A DNA stretch of 64,000 nucleotides. It comes from Myroides sp. N17-2. Lineage in GTDB: Bacteria; Bacteroidota; Bacteroidia; Flavobacteriales; Flavobacteriaceae. The position numbers and the translations under genes were made by a program. The stretch lies in NCBI RefSeq assembly GCF_002286775.1, contig NZ_NSGJ01000004.1:124001-188000 (forward strand), in the 5' to 3' direction. The notes beneath the pieces were generated by a model that did no database searches, was not told where the DNA came from, and was given only the letters and a program-made list of their open reading frames with translations. Shown here piece by piece: positions 7,687-16,893 of this stretch (within the stretch, counting starts at the first letter, position 1; each line of letters starts with the position of its first letter).

Positions 7687-9753
7687 ATGAACAAAAGAGT
7701 TTTATTAACTTCTGCCTTTGCTGTAGTATCATTAGTGGCTTGTAAAGACGCTAAGAATACTGAGGACAAAGAAGATCAAGTAGCACACGGAATTAACCTA
7801 GAATACATGGACAAAAATGTAAAACCTGGTGATGATTTCTTCCGTTATGTAAACGGTACTTGGTATGACAAAACTGATATTCCAGACGATAGAACGCGTT
7901 GGGGAAGTTTTGACGAATTAAGAAAAAACACAGACAAAGATGCTATTGACATCTTAAAAGAAGCTGTAGCAGACACTAAACTTGACCCTAAGTCAGATCA
8001 GGCAAAAGCTGTAGCTATCTACCAAACGTACTTAGATGATGCTAAGAGAAATGAGTTAGGTGTTAACCCACTTAAACCTTACTTAGATAAAATCAATGCT
8101 ATCAAAACTCCTGAAGATGCAACGAAACTAATCAATGAATTAGTAGCAGAGGGTGGTCTTGGTCTTTATTCTATCTATGTATATGCTGATGCTAAAAACT
8201 CTCAAGCAAATGCAGTATACTTAAGTACTGGTTCTTTAGGATTACCTGACCGTGACTATTATGTACTAAATGATAAAGACACAAAAGAAAAACGCGATCA
8301 ATATGTAGCTCACGTAGCTCGTATGTTAGAATTAGCAGGAGAATCTAAAGAAGAAGCTACTACTGATTCTAAACGTGTATTGTCTATCGAAACTAAAATG
8401 GCTACACCACGCCTTACTAGAGTAGAGCGTAGAGATAGTCGTCTTACTTACAATCCTATGACAATCGCTGAATTGCAAAAAACAACTCCTGCAGTTGATT
8501 GGAATGCATACATTGCAGCGACAGGTCTTAAGAATGTAGATAAAGTTATCGTATCTCAACCAAAATATATGAAAGCTCTTAATGAAATCCTTTCTGCTAA
8601 GAATGTAGAGGAGTTAAAAGCATATATGAAATGGACTTTAGTGAACAGTAATGCTAGCTACTTATCAACTGATATGGAGAAAGCAAACTGGGAATTCTAT
8701 TCTAAAACTTTAGAAGGAGCAAAAGAGCAAAGACCAGTTGATGAAAGAGCACTTGCTGTAGTAAATGGTACTGTAGGTGAAGCTTTAGGTCAATTATACG
8801 TTGCTAAAAAATTCCCTAAAGAAGCAAAAGAAAAAGCACAAGCAATGATTAAAAACGTACTTACTGCATTCGGTGAGCGTATCAAAGCATTGCCTTGGAT
8901 GGCTGAAGAAACTAAAAAAGGTGCTTTAGAGAAATTAGCTACTACTACAGTTAAAATAGGATACCCAGATAAATGGGAAGATTATTCTAAGATGACAATC
9001 AAATCACCTAAAGATGGTGGTAACCACTTCGAAAACATGAAGAATGCTGAGAAATGGGATATCGCTAAGAATATGGCTGACTTCGGTAAACCAGTAGACA
9101 AATCACGTTGGGGGATGGCTCCACAAACAGTTAATGCGTACTTCAACCCTATTTATAACGAAATCGTATTCCCTGCTGCTATCTTACAACCTCCATTCTA
9201 TGACTATAAGGCTGACGAAGCTATCAACTATGGTGGTATCGGAGCTGTAATTGGACATGAGATATCTCACAGTTTTGATGATTCAGGTGCGCGTTATGAT
9301 AAAAATGGTAACCTTAACAACTGGTGGACTGATACAGACTTAACTAGTTTCACTAAATTAGGTGATGCTTTAGCTGCACAATACAGTGCTTTAGAGCCAT
9401 TACCAGGAGTATTCGTTGATGGTAAATTCACTTTAGGAGAGAACATCGGAGATTTAGGTGGTGTTAATGCTGCTTATGACGGATTAAAAATCTTCTTGAA
9501 AGAAAATAAAGATCCAGGTCTTATCGACGGATTCACACCAGAACAACGTTTCTTTATTTCATGGGGAACTATTTGGAGAACTAAAGCTCGTGATGAAGCT
9601 ATTAAGAACCAAGTAAAAACAGATCCACACGCTCCAGGTCACTACAGAGCATATGTACCTCTACAAAACGTAGATGCTTTCTATGAAGCATTTGGTATCA
9701 AAGAAGGTGATAAATTATATATCAAACCAGAGAACAGAGTTAAAATCTGGTAG
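7687..9753 (+). CDS. M13 family metallopeptidase (PepO/neprilysin-like), lipoprotein
   Basis: 688 residues, the full M13 length. The leader ends in SLVAC, a lipobox, so the protein is probably membrane-anchored outside the cytoplasm. The zinc site is HEISH at 524-528 with the third ligand E585 in GENIGDLGG. NAYFNP is the substrate-binding equivalent of NAYY. It cleaves small peptides. It is a single-gene unit: promoter box and repeat copy A upstream, bidirectional terminator downstream. Confidence 0.95.
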   Translation: MNKRVLLTSAFAVVSLVACKDAKNTEDKEDQVAHGINLEYMDKNVKPGDDFFRYVNGTWYDKTDIPDDRTRWGSFDELRKNTDKDAIDILKEAVADTKLDPKSDQAKAVAIYQTYLDDAKRNELGVNPLKPYLDKINAIKTPEDATKLINELVAEGGLGLYSIYVYADAKNSQANAVYLSTGSLGLPDRDYYVLNDKDTKEKRDQYVAHVARMLELAGESKEEATTDSKRVLSIETKMATPRLTRVERRDSRLTYNPMTIAELQKTTPAVDWNAYIAATGLKNVDKVIVSQPKYMKALNEILSAKNVEELKAYMKWTLVNSNASYLSTDMEKANWEFYSKTLEGAKEQRPVDERALAVVNGTVGEALGQLYVAKKFPKEAKEKAQAMIKNVLTAFGERIKALPWMAEETKKGALEKLATTTVKIGYPDKWEDYSKMTIKSPKDGGNHFENMKNAEKWDIAKNMADFGKPVDKSRWGMAPQTVNAYFNPIYNEIVFPAAILQPPFYDYKADEAINYGGIGAVIGHEISHSFDDSGARYDKNGNLNNWWTDTDLTSFTKLGDALAAQYSALEPLPGVFVDGKFTLGENIGDLGGVNAAYDGLKIFLKENKDPGLIDGFTPEQRFFISWGTIWRTKARDEAIKNQVKTDPHAPGHYRAYVPLQNVDAFYEAFGIKEGDKLYIKPENRVKIW

Positions 9754-9773
9754 TATATATCTTACTATAAACT

Positions 9774-9812
9774 AAAAAGGGCTGTTTCAAAATATTGAAA
9801 CAGCCCTTTTTG
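9774..9812. terminator. bidirectional terminator between M13 and S41 peptidase genes
   Basis: AAAGGGCTGTTTCAA and its exact complement flank a short AT-rich loop, with A-runs before and T-runs after. It serves the convergent genes on both sides. Confidence 0.9.
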
Positions 9813-9828
9813 TTTATTGATATATTAC

Positions 9829-11412
9829 CTATTTTTTAGTCACTTTCTCATCTATCTTTTTTATCATAGGGTCTACTGTAAGCATCCAGTGATAATAATC
9901 TTCTGCTGTATACAATTGACTTAAAAACTCTCCTACTAAAAAGCGTTTTACTATCTGTTTTCTCTTGTCTAATTTGAAGAATAGCTTGTTGCTTTCTAAG
10001 TGCTTGACGTAAGCTTTAAATACTTTATCATCAGACATCACATAGTCTATAACTTGATCCTTACTCATCTTATCAAATGTATCTCTTGCCTTATCTATCT
10101 CTTGGAATACAAAATAACTAACGATACCAGACTTCATCAGTAATACTATCGTATCGTCTCCATGTTTATTACCAATAGAAACAAACATATCAGGTACTAT
10201 ACCTCCTCCTCCATAGACTACACGTCCTTTAAGCGTTTTATACTGTAAACTATCTGCAATCTTGATACTATCTGCCGCATATAACTCTCCATGTGTATAA
10301 CGAGTTCTAAAGTCATTATTATATTCTTCTACTCCCATCTTATAAGACTTCTGTATAGATCGCCCAGATGGCGTATAATAACGTGCTGTAGTCAATCGAA
10401 TAGCTGATCCGTCTCCTAGCATTAGTTCTCGCTGTACAAGTCCCTTACCGAAACTCCTACGTCCTACTATTGTTCCTCTGTCGTTATCTTGAATAGCACC
10501 CGCAATAATCTCACTAGCAGAAGCAGAGTTCTCATTAATCAGAACATATAAAGGTTTATCTGTGAATAGTCCTGTCCCTTTAGACTTGGTAACTTGCTCC
10601 ATTCCTCCCTTATTTATCGTTTTGACGATTACCTGATTTTTCTCTAACAAGTCATCTAGCATACGAATTGCCTGATCCATATATCCTCCACCATTATCTC
10701 TTAAATCAAGGATAAGACTTGATATATCTTGTTTAAGTAAATCTTTAAGTACTGTATTAAACTCCTCATGCGTAGTACTAGCAAAGCGGTTTATCTTAAT
10801 ATATCCCCTTCCATCCTCTAACTTTAGAGCAATATCAACACTCTTAATAGGAATAGGCTGTCTATTGACCGTTACTTTTAATTTCTTATTTGCTGTCTTG
10901 CGATATATTTCTAACTGTACATTCGTATTTACATCTCCTCTAAGATACTTTGATATACTATCAGTGGTTACATTCTTGCCAAATAATACTTTGCCATCCG
11001 CGCTAATAATACGATCGCCAGGTTTTATACCAGCTTTAAATGATGGCCCATCTACGATATCTTTTATAACTGCTATACTATCATTAAAGTAATAATAGTT
11101 TATCCCAATCCCAACAAAGCTACCTTGCATAGACTCTGTTACTGATTGTAATTCGTTCTTAGCAATATAAATAGAATGTGGATCTAACTGTTCTAATATA
11201 GTAGTTACTGTTCGATCAACGATAGAATCCGTATCAACATTGTCGACATATTCTTGTTCAATAAAGTCAATCAATCGATTTAACTTCAGCTTATTGTGAT
11301 TAGTATAGAACCCTGTCTTCCCTCTGTAAGAAGCAGACACAATAAAACCTCCTAACAAAATACCTAAGGATAATGAAATCGATACAATAAGAGGCCAAAA
11401 AAACTTTCTCAT
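9829..11412 (-). CDS. S41 family carboxy-terminal processing peptidase (CtpA/Prc type)
   Basis: 527 residues. An N-terminal membrane helix (8-28) precedes a short helical region, a PDZ domain (about 95-180) and the S41 catalytic domain. The Ser/Lys dyad is S298 in NENSASASEI and K323 in RRSFGKGLVQ, 25 residues apart as in Prc. LDLRDNGGG at 235-243 is the usual core strand. It trims C-termini of envelope proteins. It lies 13 bases behind the dCMP deaminase gene, so both are probably on one transcript. Confidence 0.95.
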   Translation of the reverse strand: MRKFFWPLIVSISLSLGILLGGFIVSASYRGKTGFYTNHNKLKLNRLIDFIEQEYVDNVDTDSIVDRTVTTILEQLDPHSIYIAKNELQSVTESMQGSFVGIGINYYYFNDSIAVIKDIVDGPSFKAGIKPGDRIISADGKVLFGKNVTTDSISKYLRGDVNTNVQLEIYRKTANKKLKVTVNRQPIPIKSVDIALKLEDGRGYIKINRFASTTHEEFNTVLKDLLKQDISSLILDLRDNGGGYMDQAIRMLDDLLEKNQVIVKTINKGGMEQVTKSKGTGLFTDKPLYVLINENSASASEIIAGAIQDNDRGTIVGRRSFGKGLVQRELMLGDGSAIRLTTARYYTPSGRSIQKSYKMGVEEYNNDFRTRYTHGELYAADSIKIADSLQYKTLKGRVVYGGGGIVPDMFVSIGNKHGDDTIVLLMKSGIVSYFVFQEIDKARDTFDKMSKDQVIDYVMSDDKVFKAYVKHLESNKLFFKLDKRKQIVKRFLVGEFLSQLYTAEDYYHWMLTVDPMIKKIDEKVTKK

Positions 11413-11425
11413 CTGCTAACAGTAA

Positions 11426-11863
11426 TTAATCAAGATTAGGTAGGTGTACTACCTCAACACCTGCTTTTACCAAGAAGTCAACTCCTTGTGTATCTCTATA
11501 TCCTTCATAGTAGACTACTCTAGTAATCCCTGCTTGATGAATAAGTTTGCTACAATCTCTACAGGGAGACATAGTGATATACAAAGTTGCTCCTTTACAA
11601 CTCTGTGTAGACCCCGCTACCTTAAGAATAGCGTTTGCCTCAGCGTGTAATACATACCAATGTGTAGACTCATGCTCATCCTCACAACAGTTCTCAAAGC
11701 CTGTAGGAGTTCCATTATATCCATCAGAAATAATCATTCTATCTTTTACGATAATAGCCCCTACTTTCTTTCTCGTGCAGTAAGACAACTGACCCCATTC
11801 GCGAGCGATGCGCAGGTATGCTTTATCATACTTTGTTATCTTAGACGTATTCATAATAGTCAT
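11426..11863 (-). CDS. dCMP deaminase family protein (ComEB-like)
   Basis: 145 residues. The cytidine-deaminase zinc site is complete: H73-A-E75 in VLHAEANAIL and PCRDC with C101 and C104. An extra cluster upstream (ENCCEDEHESTH) matches the structural zinc or regulatory region of dCMP deaminases. It likely makes dUMP for thymidylate synthesis. ATG codons at 11863 and at 11854 (MNTSK) are both possible starts. A strong promoter lies at 11900-11930. Confidence 0.9.
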   Translation of the reverse strand: MTIMNTSKITKYDKAYLRIAREWGQLSYCTRKKVGAIIVKDRMIISDGYNGTPTGFENCCEDEHESTHWYVLHAEANAILKVAGSTQSCKGATLYITMSPCRDCSKLIHQAGITRVVYYEGYRDTQGVDFLVKAGVEVVHLPNLD

Positions 11864-11899
11864 GTGTTTTGCTCAAAGTGGTTTAACTCTTTGAACTAA

Positions 11900-11930
11900 C
11901 AAAAATACACAAACCATTCTTTAAGCCAAA
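11900..11930 (-). promoter_or_regulatory. promoter of the dCMP deaminase-S41 operon
   Basis: On the minus strand TTTG (11927-11930) and TATTTTTG (11900-11907) are separated by exactly 19 bases, matching the Bacteroidetes -33/-7 consensus. It lies 36 bases ahead of the ATG. Confidence 0.75.
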
Positions 11931-12171
11931 AAAAGCGACAGCCAAATACTACACGCTAATTCTACTGTATTGCACAGCTTTAGTAAGCCTATCCATTAAG
12001 ACCATCTTACTAGACTACACCATTTGCTACTTTCAGTTCAAAAAACACTACTATTAAAGAATTTTTACTAAAAGAACCATAAATTTAAATAAGCATCAAT
12101 ACTAATCTCATAACTTTTTAGTACATTAGGTAAAACAAATCAAACTAAATATTAACTAATAACAAACAAAG
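11931..12171. other. gene-free region with a possible relict of the 160-bp repeat
   Basis: No gene seen. 11940-11966 reads GCCAAATACTACA followed by a near match to GCAATTCTACT, the same order as in repeat copy B (from 21622). The resemblance fades after that. It may be a decayed end of the element in minus orientation. Confidence 0.35.
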
Positions 12172-12600
12172 ATGTCATACTCAGAATTATTTGATTTAGG
12201 ATTTAGAGAGAGAAACAAAGGACACTTTGCTTCTATAGTACGTGTGGCGTTAGCTAATGGAAACTTTAGCCCAGAAGAAAAAGCTTTCTTAGACGAGTTA
12301 GCAATTCGACTAGAAATTTCAGATGAAGACTACGCTAAAATATTAAAGAACCCACTGAGTTACCCTGTTAATCCTCCTTACCTTGAGACTAATCGTATCG
12401 AAAGACTATACGACTTAGCTAGAATGGTATATGTTAACCATGTCTTAGGACCAAAACAAAAAGAGATATTAAAGAAATTTGCAGTTGCATTAGGCTTCTC
12501 TACAGATATAGATTTCTTAGTAGACAAAGCATTATCACTTTTAGTATTAAATGTAGATGAAGATACATTTATAGAAGAAATACACAATCGCAAAAAATAA
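12172..12600 (+). CDS. TerB-like (tellurite-resistance family) all-helical protein
   Basis: 142 residues, soluble, predicted all helical. The pattern HFASIVRVALANGNFSPEEKAFLDELAIRLEIS followed by a second repeat of helices fits the TerB/DjlA-like fold seen in many Bacteroidota. That family has acidic metal-binding positions, and the function is unclear despite the name. It is monocistronic and ends in a bidirectional terminator shared with fbp. Confidence 0.65.
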   Translation: MSYSELFDLGFRERNKGHFASIVRVALANGNFSPEEKAFLDELAIRLEISDEDYAKILKNPLSYPVNPPYLETNRIERLYDLARMVYVNHVLGPKQKEILKKFAVALGFSTDIDFLVDKALSLLVLNVDEDTFIEEIHNRKK

Positions 12601-12601
12601 A

Positions 12602-12635
12602 AAAGAGCTAATCAGTGATGATTAGCTCTTTCGTT
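12602..12635. terminator. bidirectional terminator between TerB-like gene and fbp
   Basis: AAAGAGCTAATCA (12602-12614) and its exact complement (12619-12631) flank a GTGA loop, with T-rich sequence following on both strands. Confidence 0.85.
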
Positions 12636-13649
12636 TTATAATGTATTATTCTTCATAAACTCTTCCGCCTTCTCTACCATGTTTTTACTACCACAGAAGA
12701 AAGGAACGCGTTGGTGCAACTCAGTTGGCTCAACTTCCATAATACGGCCATAACCATCAGAAGCTTTACCTCCAGCTTGTTCAACGATATACGCAATAGG
12801 ATTACACTCGTATAACAATCTTAATTTACCTTTAGGAGCTTTAGTACTCGTAGGATAAATGTAAATACCCCCTTTAAGGATGTTTCTGTGAATATCAGAC
12901 ACTAAACTTCCGATATAACGAGAAGTATAAGGTCTGTCATTCTCCTCAGCTTGACAGTATTTTAAATATTCTTTTACACCTTGAGGGAAATGTACATAGT
13001 TACCTTCATTGATAGAGTAAATATGCCCATCCTCATTAATCTTCATATTCGGGTGAGACAAGAAGAAAGTACCGATAGCAGGGTTTAATGTAAATCCGTG
13101 TACTCCGTTACCTGTAGTATAAACTAACATCGTTGAAGAACCGTATACAATATATCCAGCTGCTACTTGGTTATCTCCTTTTTGTAAGAAGTCTTCCATC
13201 GTTACAGGAGTTCCCACAGGAGTAACACGTCTATAGATAGAGAAGATAGTACCTACTGATACATTCACATCTATATTAGACGATCCGTCTAATGGATCCA
13301 TTAGCACGACATACTTGTTATCATTATTACCGTCTCTACCGTGAATCGAGATGAAGTCATCTTCCTCTTCAGAAGCGATACCACATACGATTTCTCTATT
13401 GATAAGTGTTTTAATGAATACGTCGTTTGCGAAAACGTCTAGTTTCTGTTGTTGCTCACCTTGTACATTTTGTTTTCCAAAAGCACCTACGATGTCAACT
13501 AAACCTGCTTGGTTAACTTGGTGACTTACCACTTTTGCAGCAAGTCTAAGAGAATTAATTAATCTAGATAACTCACCAGAAGAATACTTAAAGTCTTCTT
13601 GTTTCTCGATGATAAATTCTCCTAAAGTTTGAGATCTTTCTGTTGTCAT
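12636..13649 (-). CDS. fbp: class 1 fructose-1,6-bisphosphatase
   Basis: 337 residues, normal for class 1 FBPase. The metal-binding signature [10 protein letters not shown] begins at residue 118, and EEE lies at 94-96. SKNMV and [22 protein letters not shown] complete the sugar-phosphate site. It hydrolyses fructose 1,6-bisphosphate for gluconeogenesis. It is transcribed divergently from the GNAT gene, with back-to-back promoter boxes at 13687-13704. Confidence 0.97.
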   Translation of the reverse strand: MTTERSQTLGEFIIEKQEDFKYSSGELSRLINSLRLAAKVVSHQVNQAGLVDIVGAFGKQNVQGEQQQKLDVFANDVFIKTLINREIVCGIASEEEDDFISIHGRDGNNDNKYVVLMDPLDGSSNIDVNVSVGTIFSIYRRVTPVGTPVTMEDFLQKGDNQVAAGYIVYGSSTMLVYTTGNGVHGFTLNPAIGTFFLSHPNMKINEDGHIYSINEGNYVHFPQGVKEYLKYCQAEENDRPYTSRYIGSLVSDIHRNILKGGIYIYPTSTKAPKGKLRLLYECNPIAYIVEQAGGKASDGYGRIMEVEPTELHQRVPFFCGSKNMVEKAEEFMKNNTL

Positions 13650-13686
13650 TTTTAAAAATGATTCTTTAGTTGTGTATTTTACAGTG

Positions 13687-13694
13687 CAAATATC
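13687..13694 (-). promoter_or_regulatory. -7-like box of fbp
   Basis: The minus strand reads GATATTTG, one mismatch from TAnnTTTG, 37 bases ahead of the fbp ATG. It is almost adjacent to the opposing box at 13697, so the two promoters could compete. Confidence 0.4.
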
Positions 13695-13696
13695 GT

Positions 13697-13704
13697 TAAT
13701 TTTG
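13697..13704 (+). promoter_or_regulatory. -7 box of the GNAT-aspartate kinase operon
   Basis: TAATTTTG is a full match to TAnnTTTG. A TTG 24 bases upstream (13670-13672) is slightly too far for a textbook -33. The leader is about 35 bases. Confidence 0.5.
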
Positions 13705-13745
13705 TCGTGTAACCGAAGACATTAACCATTAAATCAATAACTATA

Positions 13746-14219
13746 ATGAATATTAGACCAGCGACAACTAATGACATGTCAGATGTATTGGCTTTAATAC
13801 AAGAATTAGCAACATTCGAGAAAGAACCAGACGCTGTAGAAGTGACAGTAGAGGACCTTATCAAAGATGGTTTTGGTGAGCATCCTTTATTCAATGTTCT
13901 TGTTGCTGAACTAGATAATCACATCATCGGTATGGCGTTATTCTATAACCGATTCTCAACGTGGAAAGGTAGAACTATCCATCTAGAAGACTTAATCGTT
14001 ACAGAATCAGCACGTGGTACAGGAGCAGGTTATGCACTATATAATGAAGTAATGAACATCGCGAAAGCAACAGGTGTTCGCAGAGTAGAATGGGTAGTCC
14101 TAAATTGGAACGAACCAGCTATCAACTTTTATAAAAAATCAGGTGCTACAGTATTAGAAGATTGGTATACTGTGCAAATGGATCAAAACGGAATAGAACA
14201 ATTTAGTCAAACTAAGTAA
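13746..14219 (+). CDS. GNAT N-acetyltransferase, SSAT-like
   Basis: 157 residues with a full GNAT fold. The acetyl-CoA loop is ARGTGAGYALYNE near 97-109, and the C-terminal part has WNEPAINFYKKSGA. Overall order (IRPATTNDMSDVLALIQELATFEKEPD at the start, IHLEDLIV before the loop) resembles spermidine/spermine acetyltransferase-type enzymes, so a small amine is a reasonable but unproven substrate. Its TAA overlaps the next ATG by one base (TAATG), so it is translationally coupled to aspartate kinase. Confidence 0.85.
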   Translation: MNIRPATTNDMSDVLALIQELATFEKEPDAVEVTVEDLIKDGFGEHPLFNVLVAELDNHIIGMALFYNRFSTWKGRTIHLEDLIVTESARGTGAGYALYNEVMNIAKATGVRRVEWVVLNWNEPAINFYKKSGATVLEDWYTVQMDQNGIEQFSQTK

Positions 14220-15472
14220 TGAGAGTATTCAAATTTGGAGGAGCCTCAGTAAGAGACGCAGAAAATGTAAAGAACGTATGTGACGTTCTAAGAAAAGTAG
14301 GATATGAAGATAGTCTAATCATCGCTTCGGCCATGGGAAAGACTACCAATGCATTAGAAGTAGTAGTACATAACTACTTTCAGAACAGATTTGATCTAGC
14401 TGAATCTGTAGATGTAGTAAAAAACTACCATTATAACATCGTTAGAGAATTATTTCCTAATGAAAATCACGCTATCTATACATCGCTTCAAGAGCTATTT
14501 GAAGAGATCACTTACTTCCTTTTAAATAACAAATCTCCAAATTACAACTTCGTTTATGATCAGATAGTGAGTTATGGTGAGATCATTTCTACCACTATCC
14601 TACACTACTACCTAAGCGAATCCGGTATAGAGAATAATTGGCTTGACTCACGTAACCTTATCAAGACAGATACTATATATCGAGATGCTAATGTCAATTG
14701 GGATATAACTATCGAACTCATAAAAGCGAATATCTGCACAAAGCAATTATTCGTTGTACAAGGATTTATTGGATCTGACTCTAATGGATTCTCAACAACG
14801 TTAGGGAGAGAGGGGTCTGACTATTCAGCAGCTATCTTTGCCTATGCACTAGATGCAGAGAGTGTGACGATATGGAAAGATGTACCAGGCGTACTTAACG
14901 CAGATCCAAGATACTTTGAAGAAACTACTTTACTTCAACATATATCGTATGCTGAAGCGATAGAACTAGCCTTTTATGGAGCATCAGTGATACATCCTAA
15001 AACACTACAACCACTACGCCAAAAGGAAATACCATTATATGTAAAGTCTTTCCTTAACCCGCTATTAGAAGGAACTAATGTATCTAAGGGAGCACCGTTG
15101 ACTCCTCATGTGCCTTGTTTTATCGTAAAGAAGAACCAACTTTTAATGTCTCTTTCATCTAAAGATTTCTCTTTTATAATGGAACAGAATATAAGTGACA
15201 TCTTTAAGCTATTCGGAGAATACAATATCAAAGTTAATGTAATCCAAAACTCTGCTATCAGCTTCTCTGTCTGTGTAGAAGACAAGTTTAATCACTTCGA
15301 AGACGTAAGACTTATCTTAAGTGATAAGTTTAAAATAATATATAATGAGAACGTATCATTATATACCATCAGACATTTTGATGACGACTCTGCACAAAAG
15401 ATATTAGATGGCAAAACACTTATGCTTAAGCAAGTCAACAGAGAAACAATGCAAATAGTCACTAAAGAATAA
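14219..15472 (+). CDS. aspartate kinase (monofunctional)
   Basis: 417 residues. The amino-acid-kinase domain starts with MRVFKFGGASVRDAENV and includes TTLGREGSDYSAA near 198-210 and WKDVPGVLNADPR near 219-231. An ACT regulatory part follows from about 300. It phosphorylates aspartate for Lys/Met/Thr and cell-wall precursor synthesis. The N-terminal signature reads KFGGASV instead of KFGGTSV. No homoserine dehydrogenase domain is fused. A bidirectional terminator follows. Confidence 0.93.
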   Translation: MRVFKFGGASVRDAENVKNVCDVLRKVGYEDSLIIASAMGKTTNALEVVVHNYFQNRFDLAESVDVVKNYHYNIVRELFPNENHAIYTSLQELFEEITYFLLNNKSPNYNFVYDQIVSYGEIISTTILHYYLSESGIENNWLDSRNLIKTDTIYRDANVNWDITIELIKANICTKQLFVVQGFIGSDSNGFSTTLGREGSDYSAAIFAYALDAESVTIWKDVPGVLNADPRYFEETTLLQHISYAEAIELAFYGASVIHPKTLQPLRQKEIPLYVKSFLNPLLEGTNVSKGAPLTPHVPCFIVKKNQLLMSLSSKDFSFIMEQNISDIFKLFGEYNIKVNVIQNSAISFSVCVEDKFNHFEDVRLILSDKFKIIYNENVSLYTIRHFDDDSAQKILDGKTLMLKQVNRETMQIVTKE

Positions 15473-15480
15473 CTATAAAC

Positions 15481-15513
15481 AAAAATGGCGTCTTGATAAG
15501 GACGCCATTTTTA
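15481..15513. terminator. terminator after aspartate kinase (bidirectional)
   Basis: AAAAATGGCGTC (15481-15492) and GACGCCATTTTT (15501-15512) form a 12-bp stem with an 8-base loop. It lies between convergent genes. Confidence 0.9.
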
Positions 15514-15519
15514 TATCAG

Positions 15520-15714
15520 TTATATCAGCAATAGCCAAACAATTAATGGGGTAACTATCTGCCCAATTAAGTACACTACTATGTAATGTCTCATAGAATG
15601 TCTTTTGCGCAAAATCAATTGCACAATCACATATACTACAAAAATTAATATCCAGAATGCAGTACCATACACACTAATTATAGCCATTACCACTCCCATA
15701 ACATATAAAAACAT
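15520..15714 (-). CDS. small hydrophobic membrane protein, unknown
   Basis: 64 residues with two hydrophobic spans (about 3-33 and 43-63) separated by a basic loop RKRHSMRH. I do not recognise a family. It is plausibly real because it has a clean two-helix topology, a clear Met start and a terminator just downstream. It is one of three small membrane proteins on the minus strand here. Confidence 0.55.
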   Translation of the reverse strand: MFLYVMGVVMAIISVYGTAFWILIFVVYVIVQLILRKRHSMRHYIVVYLIGQIVTPLIVWLLLI

Positions 15715-15769
15715 TTAATCAGATTAGTCAATGGAAAAAGCTATACAATTAGAAAATACGTATTACAAC

Positions 15770-15970
15770 TTAAAACTTCTTCTCATTCATTGTCATCATA
15801 GACACTAACAAAATATCTACAATTACAGCGAGTAAAACTCCCCCATAAAAAATAGGGTCTTTTAGATAACTCGCATAATCACCAATATGAATTGGATTAC
15901 CTACAAAGTAGAATTTATAGAAACTATAAAATACTATCGAACTAATAAACAAATACGCTATATACTTCAT
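15770..15970 (-). CDS. small membrane protein, unknown
   Basis: 66 residues, two predicted membrane spans (about 3-21 and 38-58) with a short polar stretch NPIHIGDYASYLKDP between. No recognisable domain. It is separated from its neighbours by 55 and 124 bases, so co-transcription is uncertain. Confidence 0.5.
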   Translation of the reverse strand: MKYIAYLFISSIVFYSFYKFYFVGNPIHIGDYASYLKDPIFYGGVLLAVIVDILLVSMMTMNEKKF

Positions 15971-16094
15971 ATCTTAAGTCTTTAAATATTATCTGTAATA
16001 AAATTACATCAACATTTAAAAAACAAAATAATGTAATTCAAACAATTACAGACAAAGTATTACAACATTCAAAGAGACATAAAACACATATACC

Positions 16095-16298
16095 TTATAG
16101 TGCTAAATAGAACACTCCTCTCATCAATGCTATCCCAAAAACAGTACTTCCTAGAAATATCATAACGTACTTCTGTCTACCTACTTGCTCTTGTTTTATA
16201 TCACGTATTATCTTGTATAAATATGTACTCCCTACACCTATTATAAGACTACATATTACCCACACCAAATAAAATTTACTCTCGTAATCCATAACCAA
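16095..16298 (-). CDS. small membrane protein, unknown
   Basis: 67 residues, two predicted helices (about 9-28 and 45-65) joined by a charged loop YKIIRDIKQEQVGRQK. The start could also be the Met at residue 3 (16292). No family recognised. It is divergent from the GNAT gene at 16403. Confidence 0.5.
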   Translation of the reverse strand: MVMDYESKFYLVWVICSLIIGVGSTYLYKIIRDIKQEQVGRQKYVMIFLGSTVFGIALMRGVFYLAL

Positions 16299-16402
16299 TA
16301 CTTTACGTTAACTACATTTAATACTGCTAATAAAGATACTAATTACTACTGACTTAGAAATGTAAAAAACACTACTTTTACAGCACAACCAAAAGAATAC
16401 TT

Positions 16403-16852
16403 ATGCTAGACGTCCTAAAAACCAACTCTGATAATATAGACTTCCTCCATCTCATCACAGAACTAGATAAATACCTACGTGTATTAGACGGTGATGATCA
16501 CGAGTTCTTCGCTCAGTATAATAAAGTAGATCATATTAACCACGTTATTGTCATCTACTCACAAGATATCGCTGTAGGCTGTGGTGCAATTAAAGAATAT
16601 GATAAAGGCACAATGGAGATAAAACGTATGTTTACTGCTCCTGATGCTAGAGGAAAAGGTATTGCGTCTATTGTACTAACCGAATTAGAACAGTGGGCTA
16701 AAGATCTAGGCTATACCAGATGTATCTTAGAAATGGGTAAGCTACAGTCTCAAGCAGAAATATTATACCGCAAGAACAACTATACTGTTATTCCTAATTA
16801 TGGTCAATATGACGGTGTAGAGAGTAGTTTGTGTTTTGAGAAGGTGCTGTAA
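16403..16852 (+). CDS. GNAT family N-acetyltransferase
   Basis: 149 residues. The acetyl-CoA-binding motif is DARGKGIASIVLTELEQWAKDLGY near 76-99, followed by CILEMGKLQSQAEILYRKNNY, the usual GNAT end. MEIKRMF before the loop is typical of small-molecule acetyltransferases. The substrate cannot be told from sequence. It converges on the DUF3592-type array, with no strong terminator between. Confidence 0.85.
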   Translation: MLDVLKTNSDNIDFLHLITELDKYLRVLDGDDHEFFAQYNKVDHINHVIVIYSQDIAVGCGAIKEYDKGTMEIKRMFTAPDARGKGIASIVLTELEQWAKDLGYTRCILEMGKLQSQAEILYRKNNYTVIPNYGQYDGVESSLCFEKVL

Positions 16853-16893
16853 GGCTAAACAAAAGTAAAAACCCCTGCATTTTACACCTTTAT